DNA of 64,000 nt, from positions 930,001 through 994,000 of the forward strand of contig PYIU01000004.1 in the NCBI GenBank assembly GCA_003415625.1. Direction: 5' to 3'. A model generated the notes under the pieces. It saw only the letters and a program-made list of their open reading frames with translations, did no database searches and had not been told where the DNA came from. Positions 11,481-22,593 of the stretch are shown here, piece by piece. Every line of letters starts with the position of its first letter. Positions within the stretch are counted from its first letter, which is position 1. The stretch is from Aquanectria penicillioides. Its lineage: Eukaryota > Ascomycota > Sordariomycetes > Hypocreales > Nectriaceae. Position numbers and translations under genes: made by a program.

Positions 11481-13374
11481 TCGTTTGATAGTCCAAGTCG
11501 AATAGTGATAAGGTCCGAGCCTCTTCCAGTCGTCCTTTCTCGAAGTACACCACCTCACACCCCGATGTCGCTGTTGTCGTTTTTCGCCGCAACCATCTGC
11601 GGGTGTTCACTGCGCAGAGGCGGTTGGTTAGGTTGGCCTGATGTAAGGTTGACGTAAGTTGTTGCGGTTGTCGACCTGTCAGGGACGGGATCCCATGGGT
11701 GTTCGTGGCGTGCTCGTGCTCGCGGCTCGTGGTTCGACGTATATCCTTCCGCTTGGGTTCGTAGCACTCTGGCGCACGTTCCGTGCCGTGCGATTTACTC
11801 TTCGATGCTGTACATGTGCGAAATCCGGAGTAATGGATATTATATGGTGTGGTGGTACGGGGTTTGGTATGGGTATGGGTAGGTACGTCGGGTCTGGAGG
11901 GGCGATAACGTACGGGGGGTGAGCGGAGCGGTGCGGCGTCGGCGCAGGTGGGATCGAGTCAGACTTTAAACTCAAAAACTCAAACAAAAACCCAAGAGTC
12001 GAGATGTAAGAAAAAGGTTCCCTATCCATACCTATGAACGAACGCCTATACCTGGTTGCTACACTTGTCCCTCCTGCTGCTAGAGTGTCTCGTGCGTTCG
12101 CCCATCGAACCAGAGACACTCTCATCTCCTTTCCCACCCCCAGCTCTGCACCTAGCCTCAGCTACTCTCTCGTCGCATCTGTTTCGTACGCCTCCCTGGA
12201 CCAACTTGCCCCCCCTCCCTCCTCCTCCTCCTCCTCTCTTCCCAGGCTCCCCCGACCCAACTCCCGCACGCCCACTTCCCTCATCTGACCTCCAACCTCC
12301 GACTTAATGGCCCAAGCCGTCTTTTTGGGTCGTTGTATCCCAGTACCATGATGTCAACCGAACCAAGATAGTCTCGTCTCGGCACGCTCGGGATCGCATC
12401 GTCCGCGCCGTTGTTTGGTCGAGTAGCCGAGAGAGCCTAACTAGTGAAATGAACCAGACTAACGGGTTCGTGTATCGGTCACTGGCACGCGGGACGGGGA
12501 GTTGTTTTTTTTCTCCTTCTGCCTTCCTCCCACCCACTTCTCGTCTCTGAGTCTGCCTTAGCTGTTAATTCTCCGTTTCGCCTACAGCCGCCAGGGAGCA
12601 AAAGCTACCGGTAGTGCTCGAACTTGCCCGTCCTCGCGCCATGGAAATGGCCGTCAACTCATCTCTCCATGTCTCCACATACCGAGGTGCATCCCATGAA
12701 ACCCACCCGCGGGGAGGGCCATCAGAACCACTCTGCGAGCCGTGCATCCGACAGCTGGGATTAGTCGAACTCCCAGGCTCCATCTGTGATGCCACTCTAG
12801 ATCTAGCCTCCATGACTGGGGAAGGGGAAGGGGGTTGAGCACAGTACCTACATGGTTTTTGCATTGTCACACGAACAAAGAAGAAATATCATATCATATC
12901 ATCTATTCTCAATCGTGCTCCTCAATCGTCTGGCATCTCAGCAGTGCGCCGCGTGGTGGGTCATGAGCCCTGCTGGACCGCAAACTGCAGGGCGCTGTTT
13001 TAGACGAGTTTCTCTTTCGGGACGCCAGCTCGCTCCATGAGGCTCTGCCATTGGCCACCAGCGTCCCGTAGGCTCCGTGTTCATCGCCCTGGCCCTTGTC
13101 GACGAAAAGGCGACACATCCACTCTGCTGTCTACCGCGCTTCTCAACTCTCACATGCTTTCTTTTTCCTCGCTGCAGCGCAAACTTAGTTTGATTTTATC
13201 GTCGTTTTTGCATATCAACAATTCAACGCGGAGACGGCGCCATGGAGCTGCGCACCCCTGCCTATGCCACGAGGCCAATGCCCATCCTCCATCCAAATCG
13301 CTGGGAACTTGAACTTCACCACCCGAACGCCCCCCTTCCCCCCTCCCCTCACAAAGGCACGAAAAGCTGGCTGG

Positions 13375-13560
13375 GTTTATTATTTTATTTATTTATTTAT
13401 CTACTATATTTACGTATTCTTTTTCCGTAGTCGCCCCTTCAATGCCTCAAATGTTTCCATCATTCGAACTTTTTAAAGGATATCTACCATATCACATCTC
13501 TATGTGTGTCCACCTCTTCCCCTATTATCATTATCATTACTATTATCATTACCATTATCT
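13375..13560. repeat. TTTA and TTATCA simple repeats
   Basis: Two AT-rich microsatellites, TTTA units near 13379-13412 and TTATCA/TTACTA units near 13523-13560, lie in otherwise GC-rich non-coding DNA. Confidence 0.6.
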
Positions 13561-15045
13561 TTACAATTGTGCATCCTCGGCTCCCCTATTTAGTCAATAT
13601 CTGCGCCGTATCTGCACGATAGTCCCTGCCAGTCACACTCGCTTGGCGCAATGCACAAAGTAGCAATACTACCCACGTATCTATCCGCCAGCACAACCAA
13701 CAGAGCCCTGAACACCACGGCGCATGGGCTTATTTCGTTCTCTGATCCCTTGCCCTCCCTGGCGCCTTCGAAACGCCCAAACATGATAATGATAATCATC
13801 CCGCTTCCCGAAATCTAGCCCCTTGTCCACCTTCCCGTCGAAACACGTAGATCCCACCCACCCCCTACCAAGCCCGTCAGTTTTTCGACGACGTCCCCCA
13901 ACGCCTCGCTGACGTTGCCGCGATCTCGCTTGCGCCAAAATGGTGCGAGTTTCAGACTTTGCCCAAAGTACGCCGATGGCCAGGGGGACAGGTCCCGCCC
14001 CTCGCAAGGCTGAAAACACCCCGTCCCCCTCCCTCATGACTAAAATGCCGACACAGCGACGCGCCCTTTATTGCTTTTGCTGCCCGTCGAACCTTTCCCA
14101 AAAGGTTGCGTCGCTAGACGGACGACCGTTAAACAGCGGCCGGCTGTGCTCTCTAGCGTCGCCTGTCAGAGATGGCAAGGAGCTAGAAAATCAAACGCGT
14201 CTTCGGGACCCTTCCCCAACCCAGGGCACTATGCCGCCTAGGTTGCCCCCCTAGGCCGTATGCGAACAGGCCAAACAGCAACAGCAGAAGCTAGAATGAG
14301 AACCGGCCTAAGTGGGACTGCACTATCCTCGCGAAGCTACGGTGACTGATGGATGGAGATGACGATTTGTGGAGGTAATTCGTCAGCTTCCCAGCTTCTG
14401 GCGCCCTTTTTGCCATGTACCTTCTGCAGAACCCTGCCAGCTGGTTCATCTGTCATCTCCCATGCGTCAGAGTGGATTCTTCATCTCCAAAATCTTGGTT
14501 GATCGTCCCCTACTGTGTAAATCACCCCATGTCCCAATCTCGCTGAGCTTTTCCCGCTAGACCAGCGTTTTGAATGCATCAAGAGTTGGGGCCGGCGATC
14601 CTGACAGATAACGCCGCTTTACACAAACAGTGACATGCAAGTCCAGGACTTGTGCGTGCCAAGGATGCTTCCTCTGCGCTTGTCCCCGTGGCTCAACGAC
14701 TGGGCAGAATGGCTGGGCTCGTATGGGTCGTGGCCCTCACCTGTCCATCAACAGCTATAACCCGCATCCAGACCACGCCACTAAACTGCTGGCCTGCAGC
14801 TGCTAGCTTCTCGCTTCGGCTAGAATTCAAACCTGACACAATCTTCATTTTGACAAATGCCGGCGCTAGCAAGAACGAGGACGGAGTCGTCTAAAATCTA
14901 TATGCATTATTCAATACCCTCTTATCGAATCTGTTATACCCTACTTCGTAGTCTCCATCTTGGTCTTCGTCGACATCTTCATCCTTAACCAGTCATGCTC
15001 TGCAGAAATAAGCATGTGGCCAGCCCTTGTATATCTCACCCGGAC

Positions 15046-16532
15046 TTAATCTAGGTCTAAATGTTCCAGCGCCTCGTTCACAAACGCGGCATCTCGGTCT
15101 AGAGACTCCACTCCCGCCGAATCCTTCCCGGCCGGTGCCCCGCTTCCCTCCGTGGCCCACTCAACATCTCCGACATCACTTGTCTCGCTAGTTTCACTCG
15201 ATTCACTCTCCGTCTCGGGCGGCGTTTGCAACCCACTGACATGTGTTCCGTAGCTCATGTTCCGTTTCAGCATGCACATCTCGACTGTGATCCCCGGCCC
15301 AAAGGCGCAACCGACAACGTATTCGCGAACCCGACCACCTGGCGCTAGGGCATCCATGTCGTTCGAACGAAGACGATCCATCACACTAAATATGGTTGCA
15401 GAGCTGGAGTTTCCATGGTTGATATATGTGTCATAACTAGCCCTCATATGCTCCGACGAGATGTTCATTGTTCGTTCAGCTCCAGAAAGAATTGTAGCAC
15501 CCCCTGGGTGCATTGCCCAGTCAAAGTCCGCCGCGTTTTGATAATTGCACGGCAGGCTGGGCAGCGAAGCCTTGAGATCGTTAAAAGACGGTTCAATAGA
15601 GGCTCCAGTGAGCTTGGGAACTCGTGGGGATAGGACTACTTTCCATCCTGTTGTCGTGTTAGTCGTTCATCGTCTCCAAGTCAACCCCGACTCGTCATAT
15701 TACTCACCCACAGGATCCACGTCAAATCCCAAATCTTTCTCTGTGTCGGGTATTACTCTGTGATCCCAACCAAGCAGTTCATACACCGGCTCCGCAGGTT
15801 CCCCAATGCCATTGCTTAAAACCACTGCGCTTGCGCAATCTGAAAAGAGGCAGGCTCCAATCCTTGTCTCTTGCAGCTCGTTGATGCTGTCCAGTTCGCT
15901 CCGGACCATAGTTGTGCTAACTTCGAGAGCCACACACAATACTCGAGCAGGACGCCCTCTTGCTGTGTGTCCTAGTGCCAGATTTGCTCCAGTTCTCAGA
16001 GCTGCCAGGCCGCCACTGCAGCCTACTCCGTGAAGTAGCACCTTCTCAATCTGATGGGTAATTCCAAGTCCCTTTGCGACATAGTGGTCGAAGCCCGGAT
16101 TAGAACTGTCTGTACACGTGGTCGAAACAATATGCGTGATTTGACGTAGATCAATGTCGGCTTCTGAAATAGCTTTGCGTGCCGCCTCGACAGCCAACGG
16201 GACCCCGTCGCTCAGAAAGACCTGATGAATTTCCGCTATTGACGGTGCTTTCTCTTGGTTGACAAGAGGATGATCTGGGGTGCCGATGGAGGAGCGGGAA
16301 TCGATGCCGGTAAACTGATTGATGGAGAGAACCTTTTTCATGCTAATCGTATTGGCAGCCAGTTAGTACGCTATCGGGGCCCCTTTGCTGGAGCTACTCA
16401 CGAGGGTGTTTCTGGGTAAAACCTGTCACTCAAAGTGTTGAGGCATCTGGCATTGAGAGACTGAGATGGATATTGTGTTCCAAGGCCGATAATGGAGAGG
16501 TTCAGGTCTCCAAAGATGCCGGGAGCGGCCAT
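15046..16532 (-). CDS. type III polyketide synthase (chalcone synthase-like)
   Basis: Three exons (16402-16532, 15708-16342, 15046-15647) encode 455 residues. The ketosynthase fold carries the full catalytic triad: Cys152 in GVGCSGGLAALR, His302 in DWAMHPGGATI and Asn335 in NHGNSSSATIF. The C-terminal GxxFGPGITVE signature is also present (GCAFGPGITVEM). The enzyme should condense a CoA starter with malonyl-CoA extenders in the cytosol. Fungal relatives make alkylpyrones and alkylresorcinols or resorcylic acids from fatty acyl-CoA; starter and product here are unknown. The last 60 or so residues are a Ser/Thr/Glu/Asp-rich tail absent from plant enzymes. Frame arithmetic is exact, so the gene is intact. 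The nearest possible partners are the Zn2Cys6 factor (4.6 kb away) and the P450 (8.4 kb away). Confidence 0.93.
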
Positions 16533-18496
16533 CGTGTTTGGTCCGATAGTGGAATGCTCCCAATGGCTACCGTGAGGGGGCTCAAGCTGGAGAAAATCCA
16601 GAAAATCCAGCGTCAATAATGCGCGAACTCGATCAATAGCGTCGGCCCTTGCGAATCGCAGCTCCGCGCGGACAATAAATCCTGGGGGTTGGCGCTGTGA
16701 GCGACGTCTCTGTCTGAATTTGTGCCTGCTCGCACTCGCTTTATGGGTTGCGTACTAGATTCAATTGATGACGTTGTTTTGGACGGAAGCTTTGCTTTGC
16801 AAGCTAAGCCAGACGGGGAACAGGTGTCTCACGACGAAGGCCGAACTCGGTAGGCTCCAGAGAGAATTCAATGAGAGGCTACGCGTTTGCACGAGATGTC
16901 GAAACAAGCATTGAAGGGGATGGGAGAGAAGAAATAGTAAAATGGTAAAGGTGTAGCTAGACAAGGAAGGTGTCGCGGGGTTGGAGGTGATGTGGATGAG
17001 CCACGATTGCAAGGTAGGAAGCTAATATGCGTGTACGGTTTAGCTTCAGACAAGTACGGACCAGGGGAGGCCTCTAGACATGCGCGTCTATGCCTGTAGC
17101 CAGCCATAAACAACCCGCCGATTGGAAATATCCTATTCAGACATCGTCTGTTTTCCCTGCCCGCGCCAGTGAGGTTGTCCCATGTCTCACCAGCGCGAGG
17201 GGCGGCGCTGAGAGGCGGCGCCATGATGTAGGAGACTGCCGTGGAGTGGTAGACGTCACAGATTACGGCTCAGATAGAGCATCGCAGCGTCCTGGAACTG
17301 AAGGCTAAGAAGAAGAAGAAAAATCCATGTTTCACAGCAAAGCTATGGACTGTACGATATCACGAACGCGAGGCCAACACCTGCCATGTCGCATCCCGGC
17401 TTCGGTGAAACGGTACCTGTCGGCTTGTGCAACAACATCCCAAACTTGGAGGTGGTCAGGAGTGGCTTGGTGGGGTTCCCCAGCGAAGAGGGTGCGGTCC
17501 AGGCCCCCCGCGAGCTCGCTGAGGGGTGCTGGAGGCTTGCGATTAGCCCTCTGAAGCGCTATCCAGAGTAGAGCGGGGGGCCCATATCTCGGAAACTGGA
17601 AGTGCCGAAGCATGTAGGCCTGGGCGCAGGGGCGCAGTGCCAGTGGCGGCCGTCGAGGCTCGCTGTCTAATCCAATTGCGGCATGTCGCTGAGCTGGACG
17701 GGTTTCTCGGCAGCATCGACATGTTCTCTAATTATCCACGTACAGGCTCGGATCCGACGAGTTCGATATCGCAGGGAATACGAGGGTGCAAATGATCTTC
17801 CATTATTCGGCTGCTTAGCTGCGCGCATTTGCTAGCCCAGGACCCATTCCTCGGCACACAAAGTTTAAATCAGACCCTGAGCGAGATGAGCCACTCCAAC
17901 GACGTCACGCCGCACGTCAATCTAAGCATCAACCAAAGCCAATTGCCCCGGTGGAACACACAGTTTAGCCGTCGGCATGATTCACCAACCCGCGTGGTTC
18001 TGCAATAGGGCTGAACGGGATGGATGGATCAGCACACCCTCAAGACTAGGCGGGAACGTGCTGTGTCGCTCCCACCTAAACGTTTCTCCCGATCACGAAT
18101 ACGCACGGCTTCAACCACCTGCCATGTGAAAAATTCTAGAAAGAAGACGGTCGCCTTGCATCATCTTGTTGTTTCGCTACAATAAGCGCGGATCGAATGC
18201 GAGGTCATGCACGGCCCCGAACTGAGAGGTCGCCAGAGTGGGGTTGGCAATTCAAATAAGCAAAAGTGAATTGCATCAGTACATAGACCAACACGTTTTC
18301 ATGCTTCAACACTTAGAATTGCCTCCTTGGACATGTAGCAGCAATGTTGGGTCGGCCAAGGTTGCCAAAGTTCCTGGACCCAAATCCCCAAGTGCCCAAT
18401 CCGGAAATTTAGCTGCAGGTGACACACGCTCATGCTCCTCAACCTCCCAACTCCATCTCACATCTCACCGAGTCCTCAACCGTAGCCATCCTCACA
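16533..18496. other. intergenic region between divergent PKS and membrane-protein genes
   Basis: About 2 kb without a supported gene. It must contain the promoter of the PKS (minus strand) and that of the small membrane-protein gene (plus strand). Short open frames such as 17332-17613 resemble nothing known. Confidence 0.5.
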
Positions 18497-18949
18497 ATGG
18501 CTCTCTCCCTCTCCACGCTCCCGTTTCTTCTCCACGTCATCATAGAAACCCCTGCTGCTCTGACCTTCATCCTTCGTCCTTCCTCTCATGTCTCGCCGCT
18601 CCCTCCCTCCGCGGCTCTGCTCATCCAGTCTCTCGGCGGCCTCTTGCTCACCTCCAACCTCGTCGCACTCATTTTTGTCCGTCGCCCTTTTGACGACATC
18701 GCTAGTCGTGTCGCAGTCGCCCTCGCTTTTTGGCACCTGTGGCCGTGTTATCGCGCTGTCGTCCGCCTGAGAAGCAATACGACGGCAAGTCGTCAGGATA
18801 GATTGAAGGAAGAGGAACCATCCGCGACTGCCAAGACCCTAGGTGGCCCCTTGGTTCATCTAATCGTTCACTCTTCGTTGTTCATCGTGTTTTTCAGCGC
18901 CTGGCTTATGGGGGGAATCAAAAGGACCTCAATTACGTCTATCTCTTAG
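18497..18949 (+). CDS. small multi-pass membrane protein, unknown function
   Basis: A single-exon frame of 150 residues starts at an ATG in a strong CACAATGG context. Four hydrophobic segments are visible: about residues 7-26, 38-61, 72-88 and 120-141. Between the third and fourth is a charged loop (SRQDRLKEEEPSATAK). I recognise no catalytic or transport motif. The composition suggests a small endomembrane or mitochondrial membrane protein of the conserved-hypothetical type. Its stop codon lies only 19 bp from the stop of BFR2 on the other strand, so the two 3' UTRs must overlap. The gene could be species-restricted, and its reality rests on length, hydrophobic pattern and start context. Confidence 0.6.
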   Translation: MALSLSTLPFLLHVIIETPAALTFILRPSSHVSPLPPSAALLIQSLGGLLLTSNLVALIFVRRPFDDIASRVAVALAFWHLWPCYRAVVRLRSNTTASRQDRLKEEEPSATAKTLGGPLVHLIVHSSLFIVFFSAWLMGGIKRTSITSIS

Positions 18950-18968
18950 TACAATCTAATATAACCTT

Positions 18969-20715
18969 CTAGTTCCTGAACAGTCGGAGGCCGGCCTCCT
19001 CAGCATCCACCTCCATGTCATCATCGCTGTCTTCCTCGTTCAACTCCATCTTGCGTCCAAAGAGGGTACCGAAGAATCGGTCAACGGCCTCTTGTTCCCA
19101 CGCCCGTCGGTCCTCGGGCGCCATGAAGTTCTGCAGTTTCTCGTGCACCGTGAATCGCATCTTGCGACCCTTGCTAGCTTTGCGGTCCACATTCTTGCGT
19201 AGCTTGGTCTCCTTGGCCGCCGTCATCACCACAGTCGGCACCGCACCTGCCTGTGCTGCCGAGCCATCTACGGTTCGTTGGTCCACAAGCTCCTTCAGGA
19301 GTACCTGGTAAAAGTCCGCATCGTCGTAGATGTCCTCGTTCTCGTCAGTGCTCTTGGCTGCTTGTGCGGGGGCGCATGATCGTGGCACACGGGATCGTTT
19401 TACAAGACGATTCTCGGGGTTGTTCAGCTGCTCTTGGAGGGCGCCAATGAGAGTCTTGTTTCTTGATCCCAGACCTCCGGCTGTGACATTAACAGACTGG
19501 ACCTTGCGAGACCACTTCTCCAGCCGATCTTCTCGGAACTTGATCGACTGCTCTTCCTCCTCCTGCATCTGGTTCCATATGTGCTCAGTGGTCATCGACA
19601 CATTGAGCTCCCGCTTGCGCTTGTCGCCAGGGCGAGATGATCCAAAGTTGTCTTTTAAACTGCTGATGGTGTTAAGAAGCTTGATAGCTGCCTCTTCGGC
19701 AGCCTCATATGGCTCAGATTCAGGCTCGGGACTGTCCTCGAGAGCAGTAAAAGTGTTGGCTGCGACAAGCGCCTTCTGCAAGCGAATACGGAGGTTAAGG
19801 AGTCCATCATAAAGCTTCCTCTGTTGTCGGATCGCGAGTCCTTTGTCAACATCTGCACGATTCGACAGGGCGGCCAATGTGGGCTTGGCCGCCTGTTCCT
19901 TTTTCTTCTTGGCTCCATCGTCGTCTTCGGATTCAGACACGTCTTCATCGTCTTCATCGTCCTCATCTTCGTCCTCATCTTCGTCTTCGTCATCTTCATC
20001 ATCTTCTTCTGACTCCTCGTCAGAATCCGCGCCTCCATTGACCAAAGCATCCAGGCCATCATCCATGTCCTCATCCTCGTCAGACTCGCCAAGCTCCACT
20101 CCGCTCATATCGTCGTCCTCTTCATCCACATCGGCGCCGCCCTCATCCGAAGATGACATGAAGTCGGCAGCAGTGGCTCTCTTTTTGGACTTGCTGACAG
20201 TCTTCTTGGGCTTGGAGCTTCCTCGGAAAGTAAACTCCTTGAACCGCTCCTCGTCGCTTTCGCCCAGGGCATTGTCGCTAGAAATCTCCGAGTCACTAGC
20301 CTCAGCAGCATCGAGATCTAGGTTTGCTGTCTCGGGGTCGGCATATTCTTCTTCTTCTTCATCGCTTGAGCCTTCCTCCAGGTCCTCGCCTTCCTCCTCT
20401 TCGTTGTCACTCTCCTCTTCGAGTGCCTGTCTTGTGACACGGGCTCCTCGATACTGGGGCCCAATGATACACCATCCTTCTGCCTCAGCTTGCTCTTACC
20501 GACAGAGACGTAATGCTCTGTTCCCGCATTCTCATCATCGCTGGCATCGCTTCCACTGCCAGGGTCGCTAGCCTCAACGTTTGCTTCCGGATCGTAATCT
20601 GTGCGCCAAGAGGTTAGAAATTAAATTGGTTCAAAATTTCGTATTGATCCATACCCTTGGCAATATGCTCGTCCATGTCCTGGAAATCCTTTGCACGGCT
20701 CCTTGATTTTGCCAT
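18969..20715 (-). CDS. BFR2: Bfr2/AATF-family 90S pre-ribosome factor; one frameshift
   Basis: Exon 1 is 20655-20715 and exon 2 is 18969-20598, separated by a 56-bp GTATGG...CAG intron; the restored product is about 563 residues. It has an acidic N-terminal half with long Asp/Glu/Ser tracts, an AATF-type helical segment around LYDGLLNLRIRLQKAL, and a C-terminal TRAUB-like domain containing RKMRFTVHEKLQNFMAP and RRAWEQEAVDRFFGTLFG. In yeast, Bfr2 works in the nucleolus in early 18S pre-rRNA processing. The frame is broken near 20456-20462. Upstream codons read GVSLGP and downstream codons read QYRGARVTRQALEEES in another frame, and one missing G/C rejoins them. A 46-nt intron at that place would not restore the frame. 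BFR2 is divergent from NUBPL, sharing about 420 bp of promoter. Confidence 0.85.
19935..20100. repeat. acidic low-complexity coding tract in BFR2
   Basis: GAA/GAC-type codons repeat on the coding strand and encode a nearly uninterrupted Asp/Glu stretch. This is usual in nucleolar proteins and is not an independent repeat element. Confidence 0.7.
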
Positions 20716-21132
20716 TGTCGCGGTTGGGCTGCTATGGTGCAAACTTAAGACTTCACCTCTAAGAAAGCCCCACGTTGGAAAATTTCTGGATGGGGTTGAA
20801 CTTTTAGGCGGTGGCGCATGGCAGAATCTGGAGCTCTGGGGTGGCGCAGGTTGACAGCGAACCTCAGCGCTGTGTTTGGGTGGGCGGGGATTTGGGGCGA
20901 TCGTTGGCTCCAGCTCAAGGCAGTTCTCACCCATTCCCGCTCTAGCAGGCCGTTGAACGGTTGAGAGATTGGCTTTCTGGTGGACAAGCAAGCCTTTAAT
21001 TATCATCAATGGTTAGGGACTGGACCTTGTCTCTGAATTTGATCCTGGTGAGACGAAATTTCGCCTGTAAGGACGCCCCTGTGACCTGTCTGTCCCTGGC
21101 CTCCAAGCAGACGGAGCCAGTTATTGCTTAGG
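20716..21132. other. divergent promoter, BFR2 / NUBPL
   Basis: About 420 bp lies between two divergent start codons and should hold both promoters. No coding sequence is seen. Confidence 0.5.
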
Positions 21133-22228
21133 ATGCGACCAACTTCGGCCCGCCTCTTCCAGGCCCTTCGAGCTCTACAGCATGAGAATCCGTTGGTTTG
21201 TAACGACTCCTCCGGTCGAATATTCTGTGTGTTGACGATTCTAGGGTCTTCCCCGTTCCGGAACCCCTCCCACTTGGGCTCGACGCCCCCAAAGGCGCAA
21301 GATCACTGGAGTTGAGAAGGTCATCGCCGTGTCATCGGCCAAAGGCGGCGTAGGTAAAAGCACAGTCTCTGGTAATTATTACATCTCGCTTCTTATATCC
21401 CTGCGGGGTTTAACAATAATAGCAAACCTAGCCCTTGCATTCGCTCGTTTAGGCTATCGCGCTGGTATCTTAGATACTGACATATTTGGCCCTTCGATCC
21501 CTACATTATTTGGTCTTTCAGGGGAACCTCGTTTATCAAGCAGTAAGCCACGTCGTGGTATGGGAATGTGGCAGCATATTTACTCATTCTCTCTAGATAA
21601 TCAGCTGATCCCTTTGACAAACTACGGAGTCAAGACTATGTCAATGGGCTATCTAGTAGGCGAGAATGCACCCGTCGTTTGGAGGGGGCCATGGTCATGA
21701 AGGCAATCCAGCAACTACTTCACGAAGTTGAATGGGGAGGTCTTGACATCTTGGTGTTAGACTTGCCCCCAGGCACAGGTGATACACAGTTGACTATAAC
21801 TCAGCAGATCATCTTAGATGGTGAGTTGAGAGATGGGAGATCCGGATTTTGCCATATACTGATGAGTTCATAGGCTCGGTCATTGTTACAACACCTCATA
21901 CTCTCGCAACCAAGGATGCAGTCAAAGGCATTAACATGTTCAAGACGGTCAACATTGACATCCTGGGCTTGGTTCAAAACATGTCGCTTTCCAGTGTCCT
22001 CATTGCCACGGCGAGACGCGTGTGTTTGGTTCCAACGAGAGGGTTGAGCGGATGTGCAAAGAGCATCAGATCGACTTCTTAGGAGATATCCCTCTACATC
22101 CCAACATCGGCGACGATGCCGAGAGGGGGAAGCCGACGGTAGTGGCGGAACCCACGAGTGAGAGGGGGTCAGCTTTCTTGAAGATTGCTCAGGACATTTG
22201 TCCCAGAATTGGTCTGGGCAGCAATTGA
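21133..22228 (+). CDS. IND1: NUBPL/Ind1 mitochondrial Fe-S P-loop protein; two frameshifts
   Basis: Five exons (21133-21195, 21245-21371, 21423-21542, 21597-21820, 21874-22228) give about 296 residues once two single-base deletions are allowed for. The protein is an Mrp/NBP35-type ATPase with the deviant Walker [57 protein letters not shown] and a CPHC iron-sulfur motif. Family members insert Fe-S clusters into respiratory complex I, which fits filamentous fungi. The frame breaks after WRGP in a G5CC run at 21684-21690, and again after QNMSL in a T run at 21988-21990. Each is repaired by one added base, and the second repair is what recreates CPHC. Total length is then an exact multiple of three. 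Read strictly, the gene is broken. Confidence 0.85.
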
Positions 22229-22593
22229 GAAATATATATAATCACATGTATACTGTAATCTTTTGTAAGAGAAAGTATTGGGCTCAAGCACGGATCATGC
22301 GGACACAACTTAGCAATGCATACTCAACTTGAAACGGGTGCCGATGTATCCTGTTCAGTAGTTATTCAATTGCGCTCGGCTGGCCGCAAAGTCGGCCATG
22401 TCGGTCCTACGAACTTCGAAGCTGGAGTAGGTTTAAAAAAGACAACTGGAATGAACGCCAGACACATAAGACGTTAGCCTCTGCCACGACCAATTGCAAG
22501 GCATGTTACCAAACAAAGCAAAGTCTCCTGGAAATCCCAAACGCCCTCTGCACGCCGTATAAATGTTGACTGGTCCTGCCCAGAAAGAAGTCA
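22229..22593. other. convergent 3' intergenic region
   Basis: About 365 bp lies between the stop of NUBPL and the stop of the convergent SPF30 gene. It presumably contains both 3' UTRs. I see no gene. Confidence 0.5.

Larger units (their letters stand above)
10446..15045. other. 4.6-kb non-coding region
   Basis: No recognisable gene lies between the Zn2Cys6 regulator and the type III PKS. The sequence contains several pyrimidine-rich and simple-repeat tracts. The left part is probably promoter and long 5' leader of the regulator, which is on the minus strand. An unrecognised non-coding RNA cannot be excluded. Confidence 0.5.

Noticed and set aside
1979..16532. A canonical compact biosynthetic gene cluster
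   Set aside because: A housekeeping gene (BUD22) and 4.6 kb of non-coding DNA interrupt the candidates. I report a possible dispersed locus only.
20450..20500. 46-nt GTAAGA...CAG intron as explanation for the BFR2 frame jump
   Set aside because: Removing it leaves the wrong phase and deletes well-conserved coding sequence, so an indel is the better explanation.
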